Positions 56,265 through 64,000 of a stretch of DNA of 64,000 nucleotides are shown here, in pieces. Each line of letters begins with the position of its first letter. The stretch's first letter is position 1. The notes beneath the pieces are model-generated. The model did no database searches and was not told the DNA's origin. It saw only the letters and a list, made by a program, of their open reading frames with translations. A program made the translations under genes and the position numbers. The stretch is from Phymatolithon calcareum (Eukaryota > Rhodophyta > Florideophyceae > Hapalidiales): positions 2,108,001-2,172,000 of the forward strand of contig OZ345368.1 of NCBI GenBank assembly GCA_977006965.1, given 5' to 3'.

Positions 56265-57799
56265 ATGGATTCTTTTCGGAACGGGAATTTTGTCATTTTT
56301 ATTGCTCTTCCTGTCGTCCTGTTTGCCTACGATCGCTTAGTAAAGCACTTTTGCCCCTCCCGGTTCTCATCCCGTCGGCGTCTCTTCAATGAAGATGGTA
56401 TACTTGAGTGTCCGCAGTGGATTGCCGACAAGTTAGGCGTTCGTGCGAGAGATGTCGCAACTCTCGAAATATCTAATTCTACCAAGGACGTTAACTCATA
56501 CACACTCCTCATCGAGTACCTGGCGCACGTAGCAATTGACGTGCACAAATCAATCGACCCTGTTGCGGAAAATCCGGATTCTTCTCGGCTGCTATCAACG
56601 CTGTGGACTGGTCCGTCTGCCGAATGTATTGAAAAGGACGAGGCTCTCGCGGCCAAATATCATCTCGGTCTTGGATTTGCACGAGTGCGTGCAGGCGAAG
56701 AGGACGTGATCATCGCACACGTTGCTCGAGGAAATCCAATTCAAGTCGGTCAACAGTCAACAATATACCGCACAGTTGTTCTTTTCGCAAAACACATAGG
56801 GACGACAAAAGTCGTATTTGCTGACGCTTTCGCGTGGGAAAAAAGGACAAGGATCATATACCAGAGAGCGGGTACGGGAAAGCATTTGCTCTGGAGTCTG
56901 TCCCCTCAATACAACACAGCAAATTGGAAAGGACATGGAGAGAAGTATGCTCGCCCATTGAAGAGCATTTTCTTACCGCGTAATATGTTGAATGAAATTG
57001 TGTCAGATGCCCAGGATTTTTTGAAAGATTCGACCAAACAATGGTATTTGCTGCACGGCCTAACGTATCGCCGTTCATACTGTTTCTACGGGCCACCTGG
57101 GGTGGGCAAAACGTCCATGATCAGCGCACTTGCCGGTGAGCTCAAACTTAGCGTATGTTTCCTCGGTCTCTCTACTACCAAGTTGGAAAACGTCCACTTG
57201 CAGTCAGGGTTCGAAAAGGCAGCGAAGCCGTCGATAGTTGTTCTTGAGGTAAATTGCTCACCTCTCAATTCTGCCGGTGCCGATTTTGTTCCCTTCAGCT
57301 CAGAACTAACTGATACAACTCTTTGCGTCCCTTCAATGTGTCTATGAAACAGGATATTGATTGTCTTTTCAATAAGGACCGTCAGGCACTTACAGATTCT
57401 CCCCTTACTTTCTCAGGGCTGCTTAACACCTTGGATGGTATTTTATCACCAGAAAATCTGTTAATTGTGATGACGACAAATGACATGGACAGTCTAGATT
57501 ACGCATTGAAACGAGCGGGAAGGGTGGACAGATGCTGGGAGTTCACAGAACCGAACCGCGATCAGGTAATGAGACTCTTCGAAAGTTTCTACCCCAATCA
57601 AAAGGTTTACGCGAAGACGTTTGTGGATAATGTGTTCAAACAAAACGAAAAGAGTGTGCGGTCAATTGCCACTCTGCAGCAGCATTTCGTGTACTGTCGT
57701 GAAAAGAGTGCTAAGGCGTGCGTTGAGCTTCTCCCTGAGTTCATCAAAAAGTTTTTCCCAGACGGAGACGTCGGTCACGCGGGTTCACTTTTCTCGTAA
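56265..57799 (+). CDS. BCS1-like AAA ATPase (mitochondrial chaperone type), two exons
   Basis: Exon 1 is 56265-57248, the intron is 57249-57352 (GTAAAT...AACAG, 104 nt) and exon 2 is 57353-57799, for 476 residues. An N-terminal membrane segment (NFVIFIALPVVLFAYDRLV) precedes the BCS1-specific region. The AAA core has Walker A GPPGVGKT (about residues 276-283). Walker B VVLE|DIDCLF is split exactly by the intron and restored by splicing. Sensor-1 region MTTNDMDSLDYAL and the arginine motif RAGRVDR follow. BCS1 moves folded Rieske iron-sulphur protein across the mitochondrial inner membrane for complex III. The protein is divergent, so a related AAA role is possible. The frame opens at 56184; Met at 56265 was chosen because a TATAAAA lies between the two. 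Without splicing the frame ends at 57347. Confidence 0.88.
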
Positions 57800-58007
57800 C
57801 TGCACAATATGGCAATATGCCATCTGCTGTCACTTTTGAAGAAGAGTTCTCAGTGTTTTAGATAGTAAAATCTTTGTGATTGTTTATGAGATTTCTATCC
57901 GCTATGTAGTCTTCGCTTCCTATTCCTTTCCTGAGACAGCAGATTCGTAAATGTTAATGAATTATAGTTTCTTGGGCTTCTGCAAGTGGGGTACAGGCAA
58001 TGACTTG
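57800..58007. other. 3' flank of the BCS1-like gene
   Basis: A short AT-rich spacer before repeat Y. Nothing recognised. Confidence 0.5.
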
Positions 58008-60612
58008 TTTAAAATGCTCCCAAAGCCTCACATAGTGTAATAGGATTCATTTCGAACAGTTTACTAATGTAGCGTAGTCTAGAATTCTCTACTAGCAAGT
58101 GCACGTGTGAGTCGCTTGAACTCATCTTCCACACCAGGGACCATCTGTGATGATGATAATATGCGATGGAGGGCAACTAGCTCAATTGCCGTCGTGGTAC
58201 CAAAGTACTGACGCAGCATCGATTTACTCCACAACGGCGGCCTATTATATAACAGCCTCAGCTATCTCAGCCGTGCTAGAGCCTTATGCAGCCCGAGCGA
58301 ATACTTGCAGAAGACACTAGAAGCAATAGGGACATGGTTTTCCTGTACGAGGTCGAGAAAATATCCTTTCAAAACTCAATTGGACTTTCAATTCTCCCAA
58401 GAAAGTCAACCTTGAGTCAGGAACTTTTTCGCTCGCCATTTTTCGTGGTAACGCCGGGCAGAATAAGAAGGATGATGGCCAAACAGTTTGTGCTTCTCAA
58501 AACTAGCTAATTATTTCTATGGTATGGCGCAAGACTCTGTGAGAGTGGATGTAGACATCGGCCATAGCATGTGCATTATGGGCAAAGAGGTCGCAGATTC
58601 AATGATGCGATAAGTACCGAACATCTCCCAACGATCTTCAGCCTGCCCGAACTGTCCCGTCGCAGCATTCTTACCGTTCATCTGTTGACAATATTAGGTC
58701 AGCCTTACACACCCCCTCAAGCGAGCTAACGTCCAAGGAAGGATGACCCGTGATTGGAAGGTCAAGACGAGAAGACAAACGTAAACATCAATTGCGTATC
58801 GGCGCAAGTTTAAAGCAAACCTAACTGAAACTAAGCTCGCTGTGCCGAACACCAGACCTCCGTGTATGGCACAGCTCGCGAGACTACCTACAAGCGTGCG
58901 TGAAATTGCTAACATCTAACGGCACGCACACTTCGCGAACCGAAACATCTCGTCAGCGTGCGGTTCTCTGTCTGCAATAGACGACAGTCTAGGTCGAATT
59001 AGTCTCGAGCTTCCCTGGTAGATGGACCCTATATAAACCAGAATAGTTCCCATATTCATAAGCTCGGCAAGTCGGAATCAAGGTCAATGCACACAATCCC
59101 TCTTCACACTACGTCTCCCCCCGTAACCAAGTACGCCTGGGAGGCGCCACCCGCTCAACAAGCAGTTCACGCACACGGCCCGAACAAAACTGTGCCGCCA
59201 CGTGCCGGTGCTGCGAGCGAGGCACCGGGACTTCAAGTCCTGAGGTGCCGACCGTATCTACCTCGTTTGGTAGAGTTTTCTCGACAAAAGAGGCTTCTTG
59301 TGGAGAAGTTCAGGAATCCTGGCAAATATAACCCATTAAAAATTGGTTCAGAATGATCAAAACATAGCAGGATGTCATTTCGTGATTCTCCACCATCCAT
59401 CTTTCCTTCCAATTGAACCCTTAAGTTATATGTTTTGAAGAAGAGCAACTTGTAGTTACATTTGCAGCCGATGAATACAGGAGCCCGCGTAGTCTTCTTG
59501 ACGTTAATTGATCATGACCTTGAAATGGACTTAATGAGGACGCGCAGATTTCGCAATACTGTACCGGTTGGTTGTTAAGAAGAATTGGGTCTACGATATG
59601 CGTTATTCAATCTTTTACAACAACTTCCAAAACAATGAAAAACTGGCTTTTCGTTTCATGTTCGTATGACAGACCTATCATACGCAATCGCCTCGTGGAC
59701 CTCGATTGTGTGACAATCTCCTAGCTGATGAGGAGGGCCTCAATAAGAACCTCTGAACAATTCCGCATGCTCTTCGGTATGTCCAAGCACAGCCTCCGGC
59801 GTGCCTTCCTACCGAGTAAATAGCAGAAGCGGCGGCGAATGAGAGTCAGGAATCCGGAGGGGATGTCGACACCTTCTAATTGTTGATGGCGCCTCAACAC
59901 TTTGTAGCCCTGTGCCACTATTTCCCGGAGGAATCTGCTTGACTCCCTGAAATAACCTTTTCCAGGAGTGGAGAGCTGAAGAGCTTGCGGTGACAGCAAA
60001 GCAGTGGACCCCTCTGAAGCGAGGCTCAGCAGTCCTTTGGAACGCCCGGTTTTCAGGGAGCCCTCCAGGGACTCCGCGCTTGTAGCTGAGAGGCATGAAT
60101 TGCATGCCGTGCAATTATTGCCCGTGATCTAGAACTCGCTGGTGAAGGCACCGGTGACATCAGACGAGCAGAGGCAGCAACAGGTAGGCTGACAGACCAC
60201 TGGTCAGAACCCATGAGCAATAATCAGGAGCGAGGGAGTGTTGTGAAAGTAGCGCATGAAATGAACCCAGCAACCCCGGAAGTAACAGGTCTTCGCGGGT
60301 AAGAGGGAAGGTTTTTTCAGCTATAGTGACGGTACTGGAATTGAACCCTGGCAGGCAGAAATGAGAAGAGCAACAAGCGACAGTGGAGAGTGACAGCTAA
60401 ATCACATCTCTCTGACAGACACGAAACAAAAGCCATCAGCTATCCGAGGAAGCTTTGCTCGTCTATTCGTAAGATTCGAAGGCTTTTAAAAATAGACATA
60501 TAAAAAAGTATAAGACTATGATACTACTGCGCAGGTGCCGCAGCTGTACCAAAGTATGGTATGCATTTTTCCGAGTATCCTGTGGATAGATGGATAGGCG
60601 TCAGATAATTTG
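58008..60612 (-). repeat. Dispersed repeat, copy Y (partner X at 16830-19575)
   Basis: On the minus strand it has DIPSGFLTLIRRRFCYLLGR (59721-59999), parallel to X. The 3' part is a T1-type peptide (YFGTTTAIELVALHRILSSS, VEDEFKRLTRALASREF, stop) at 58090-58215 and the T1 hairpin end (TGAGGCTTTGGGAGCATTTT AAAC) at 58008-58045, which shows the 3' terminus. Extra sequence relative to X occurs at 58591-59284 and about 59995-60150. It contains the empty site for X's 916-bp insertion. Confidence 0.7.
58591..59284. mobile_element. 694-bp insertion in Y, possibly LTR-related
   Basis: It is absent from X. It is bounded by CAAAGAGG (58583-58590) and CAAAAGAGG (59285-59293). Inside, TGTTGACAATATTAGG (58683) and CTCAACA (ending 59160) could be TG...CA termini of an LTR of about 478 bp. 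A CCCTATATAAACC core-promoter-like box lies at about 59029. The putative LTR has no 5-bp direct repeats at its own edges, so the identification stays tentative. Confidence 0.4.
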
Positions 60613-62837
60613 AAGCCCTCTCTATCTACTTAGCCCGTGAGATGTTTATCTTACCCCTACTTTCCGTTGCTTACATTTCTATTTCGTGTCCTCAATCGTA
60701 AGTAAATGGATTTATTAATTAGTTGCCATGAGCCGGAACTGTAGGAAAGTAGGTACTTTTCATTGTGTGCTGAATCAAACACCGTGTGGTACCGCAATCT
60801 ATATTAAGGAGATGTGTACCGTAAGCCTGGATAAGTCCCTCGGGTCCTATTCCACCCACTCGGGGCTCGGTACTCTTACTTTTTACTTTCATTTGTTATC
60901 TCGTCTTACGGTACATAAAGGACTTATTTTTGTCGACGCGAGCAAACACGCCGTTTGCAAAGTGCCAATGGAAGTTCCTACACGAAGTACAAAAATAACT
61001 CTTTCACTAGACCACGACTAACCGAAACAATGATGAAGCGATCCACGTCCTGACTGTTGTCAAATTTTTTTGCTCTTTCAGATCCTCAAACTATTGTAAA
61101 AAACGTCCTTTATTCATCTTCCCCTTCTCAAAGTCGTTAGATATCCAGTCCTCTCAGACGAAAAATTTAGTGATTTATAACTTTGGAGTTGTGTGACGAG
61201 GACTTGTAAAAAAATCCTCTCTTAGATAAAAATAAACAATAGAATATAAGCTTCCAACTTATCATATTTTTCATGCATCACGTGTAAAAAATAATTAAAA
61301 TAAAGATTGATCTGGTTGGGAAGATCGTCTGGCCACTAGAATTGAGTTTGAAGGTAAGCTACATGACCACTGAAAATGCTCAATTCCAGGTGAAGTATGA
61401 AATATTTAGCGGTCCAAGTCACATTTTCTTACGTCAGTGACCTGAATGCAGCTCGTGTTCGCTCGCGTCTACAAGAACAAGGTAAAATTTTGAGGAAATT
61501 GCTAAATGCTCACCAAACGTGGTAAAAGTACGCTTAATATCCACCCCTAGCCAAAGCTACTACTCAGGGTGAGTATTACTCACCCATAGCAAAATATACG
61601 ATCATACTCACCCTAGCCGAACCTACTACTCATCCGTTTCTCAGAGCACTCTATGCTACAGTGAAATTTATTGCGTATGCTACTCTCTCTGGTTTAGCTC
61701 TTCGTCGCAACTATTGATAGCATCTCCGTCATCGAAGGCGGTGAGGTCGATGATCATGGTACGAGCGCAGTACTCTGCTTTGCGCCAAGCGGTGGACATC
61801 CGTTCCCAGCTTGGAAGCCACTATGGTGTGCGCCTGTGTGCGCTTTAAGATGACAGCGCTTTGTTTGTGGACCATTTCCGTCAGTTGTGCGGCATTTCCA
61901 CTGACTCGGCCTCTTGTAGCAACAAATTCAATAAGAACTGGTGCCCGCCGCGCGAGTAGCTCAGTTTTGAACTGGCGCTCCCTTGAGGGGCTTCTAACAC
62001 AGCTTTGTCCGCTTGACTTGGTGATCCTGACACCCGCAACGCTCGGCAGCGCGCTGACGTTCACGCGGAAGGTGCAAGCTGTGCGCTGGCTACAGATGAG
62101 TGTCAGACGTTGCTTGTCGCGCCTCTCCACGACGTGTGCTTCCCGATTGACGTATTGTGGGAGATCACGACGTTAACAACATCGTCGAAGCTTGATCTAA
62201 AGTAGTCGCCCACGTGCAGCACGAGCTTCTTCTTGTTGATGGTTTCAGAGTGAGTAGTGCGGGAGCGTTGTGCGTTGAGCTTGTCAGACGAATTCGAGGA
62301 TGTGCACAAAAGTTCGATCAAGGGGAAGTAGCAGCCACTTGCCTTTTTTCCCTCCAAAACACGCAACTGTCAGCGCTCCACGTAACGAATGAGTAGTAGT
62401 TTTGGCTTGGTTGCACTGGAGGAGCAATTCGAGTGTAGGATTATGAAAAAGGCGACTTTATGATCTGCATAATGCAATATTCGCTCAGGATTGCATTTTG
62501 GAAATCTTATAATCGCTTAATTTGCGATCTCATGATTAGTGTATGAGCAGAGAAGAGAAATAAAAAATGTATAATTTCCACAGAATCTAATCACATGCGG
62601 ACAGGACAAGAAATGTTTGATGTTACCACCCTTTCTGGAAGATTTGATGATCGTGAGATTGAATATTTGGCAATCGCACTTAAGAGAATCGGAAACCCTA
62701 ACCCCTTGGCCCAATGACTCCACTCTTCAAGTTCCCGGATATAATTTTGTCTATAAATTCTCTCCTTTAAATCAAATCAAACCGCATCGCCGATATCAGA
62801 GTGCAGTTTTATAGGGGGAATCCAAGTATCTTGCTGC
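60613..62837. other. No recognised gene
   Basis: AT-rich intergenic sequence. Minus-strand frames at 61729-62130 and 62103-62366 partly overlap and may be pieces of one broken gene (VGDYFRSSFDDVVNVVIS; TQAHTIVASKLGTDVHRLA), but I do not recognise it; a plus-strand frame (61811-62176) overlaps. A cluster of ACTCACCC/GGGTGAGT strings lies at 61565-61615. A block at 60705-60765 resembles 28790-28860. Confidence 0.4.
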
Positions 62838-63980
62838 CTAACCACATCTTGGCGGATATCCATTCCAACTATTTAACGCAAAAAATGACGATCCTTCCAT
62901 TGGGGATTGACATTTGTCAATATCATTCGAGCTAGTTTGTGACGTAACGACGCAATTTGTAGTAGAGCAGTCGTGAAGAGTAGGAACTTCGCGCACGTCC
63001 GCTCCGAGAGATGCTAAGGAAACTCTCTCCCTAATTTGCACCTGATAACGTGTTCGCATATTGCAAAGCCCTTGTGATGGCAATCGAAGGCATGGTCTAA
63101 GTATTGCATAAATAAGTGCAGATGTGTTCGGGCGCTTGAGGGAGATGAACCCCGCAAACATCCACAAGGAAGGGGAAGTTAGACGCGTGTCGGGGCTCAT
63201 ATCTTCTGCGCTTGGTGATTGCACAACAAATGGAAAGTTCCGTTCTGGGTTGTTCGGGTAGCATGTGAGTACAGCAACTATAGTTACCTTGGCTCGCCCA
63301 TATTGCGCAGACGATGTGACGGCATCACTAATAGTCAGAGTAGTGCCGGTTGAAATTTCGGCAAATGTCTCAGATAGTGACGAACATAGTACTGTGTGAT
63401 CTTCAAGTATTGTCGTAGTCGATGATGAGCATGGGGAGAGAAGTGACCAGGCTGTAATAGGTGATGATTTCATCCTTGTACTGATAACTGACTTTCCCTG
63501 AACGGATAGCTCGAGGCGCAGACAATAATTAGGGCCGAGTGCCTGCTGAGCTTGGCCTTGCACATGAGTACTGACAAACGTTTGTGACATGACAGCCTCT
63601 GACCCGGCTAACAATCGAAAGCATAAGCGTACATGATCTTTTTCTCCATCCAATGCAGATGATATCGACATGGACAGTCTTCCCTGCCAGTCAATTATGG
63701 CCGCACTTTTCATTGCCTGCAGATGTGCGTCCTTATTGTTCGACAATTTTATCGCACGTTTGAGAGCTTGGTGTGTATTTTCCAGAACAAGCTCTCCCAA
63801 ACGAGACACATGACCCACCATTGGCAAGGTTACGTAGACTAGCTCGTATAGCCGATGAACATTGGGTTTGTCAACAACTTTTATGGCTGTTAGACAAGCC
63901 CGGTACACACCGTTGAGAGACGACCGACGAGCACTGCAGCAGCGAGAATCTTCTAAAGTCAAAACGTCTTCGTCTGGCAT
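62838..63980 (-). CDS. Transposase-like protein of unknown family (intact frame)
   Basis: This open 380-codon minus-strand frame is paralogous to the broken copy at 42973-44133. It starts MPDEDVLTLED and shares VDKPNVHRLYELVYVTLPMV, RLGELVLENTHQALKRAIKL, SNNKDAHLQAM and WQGRLS with that copy, ending with NSWNGYPPR near the C-terminus. The first ~150 residues are the best conserved and recall the K-P-x-x-H/ELVxExxHQ region of KDZ/Plavaka-like transposases. The remainder has no motif I know. The frame probably continues an upstream gene beyond the window edge at 64000, as the other copy has coding sequence upstream (44361-44690). It is possibly the last exon of a larger transposase. Confidence 0.5.
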   Translation of the reverse strand: MPDEDVLTLEDSRCCSARRSSLNGVYRACLTAIKVVDKPNVHRLYELVYVTLPMVGHVSRLGELVLENTHQALKRAIKLSNNKDAHLQAMKSAAIIDWQGRLSMSISSALDGEKDHVRLCFRLLAGSEAVMSQTFVSTHVQGQAQQALGPNYCLRLELSVQGKSVISTRMKSSPITAWSLLSPCSSSTTTILEDHTVLCSSLSETFAEISTGTTLTISDAVTSSAQYGRAKVTIVAVLTCYPNNPERNFPFVVQSPSAEDMSPDTRLTSPSLWMFAGFISLKRPNTSALIYAILRPCLRLPSQGLCNMRTRYQVQIRERVSLASLGADVREVPTLHDCSTTNCVVTSQTSSNDIDKCQSPMEGSSFFALNSWNGYPPRCG

Positions 63981-64000
63981 AGTGCAAATGGAAATGACCT

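Noticed and set aside
58683-59160. Solo LTR call for the TGTTGA...TCAACA segment
   Set aside because: It is not accepted as firm because the bases outside (TCATC and AGCAG) are not a target duplication and no second LTR is present; kept only as a tentative feature.
61565-61615. ACTCACCC/GGGTGAGT cluster as a binding-site array
   Set aside because: There are only three or four copies, unevenly spaced, with no adjacent gene; not enough to support a regulatory role.
1-64000. CRISPR arrays, operons, Shine-Dalgarno sites, bacterial terminators
   Set aside because: The window has spliced genes and eukaryotic retrotransposons. No regularly spaced short repeats were seen, and the hairpins belong to transposon remnants.

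Overview
The window looks like a nuclear segment of a transposon-rich eukaryote. Two genes have short GT-AG introns (101 and 104 nt). Intact host-type genes are sparse, and nearly everything else is retrotransposon or DNA-transposon debris. A multicellular red alga would fit the sparse, intron-poor genes with Copia, Gypsy, LINE and piggyBac relics, but that is a guess; no ribosomal or organellar marker settles it. I see no prokaryotic features.

Layout. 0.7-5.8 kb: a decayed Gypsy pol fused in frame to a decayed Copia pol. 6.0-7.3 kb: LINE RT relic (minus). 7.8-8.4 kb: a long inverted repeat beside an FAD-oxidase gene fragment. 9.2-13.6 kb: a patchwork of short LINE insertions, including one headed by a 5S rRNA copy and one headed by a methyltransferase fragment. 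13.7-14.8 kb: a C2H2 zinc-finger gene. 15.4-19.6 kb: a LINE 3' half with RNase H, carrying an in-frame Tudor-like insertion, then a dispersed repeat (copy X). 20.1-22.3 kb: a LINE RT unit (LINE-B). 22.8-26.6 kb: a two-ORF LINE (LINE-A). 27.3-30.2 kb: short LINE insertions. 30.5-31.2 kb: a Tigger/pogo deletion derivative. 31.7-32.3 kb: a Ctr copper transporter gene. 33.1-33.9 kb: another RT relic. 36.5-51.4 kb: one Copia element with two similar LTRs, split by a 6-7 kb insert (which includes an unusual transposase-like gene) and by two abutting piggyBac elements, the second with an intact 788-codon ORF. 52.9-55.8 kb: second copies of repeats seen at 12-17 kb. 56.3-57.8 kb: a BCS1-type AAA ATPase gene. 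58.0-60.6 kb: second copy (Y) of the X repeat. 62.8-64.0 kb: paralogue of the unusual transposase-like gene.

How the parts relate. Four or five LINE families with distinct 3' ends (called T1 to T5 here) have scattered very short 3'-terminal copies, 42 to about 900 bp, across the window. At least nine have recognisable 8-15 bp target-site duplications, and two have an empty-site allele elsewhere in the window. Two insertions have a host RNA (5S rRNA; a methyltransferase transcript) in place of the LINE 5' part, which is the signature of template switching by the LINE reverse transcriptase. The piggyBac pair shares the 4-bp site CTAG instead of the family's usual TTAA. The host genes (zinc finger, Ctr, BCS1) are functionally unrelated and simply sit between repeats.

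Limits. Homology calls rest on motif recognition by eye. Boundaries of decayed elements are approximate unless target-site duplications are quoted.
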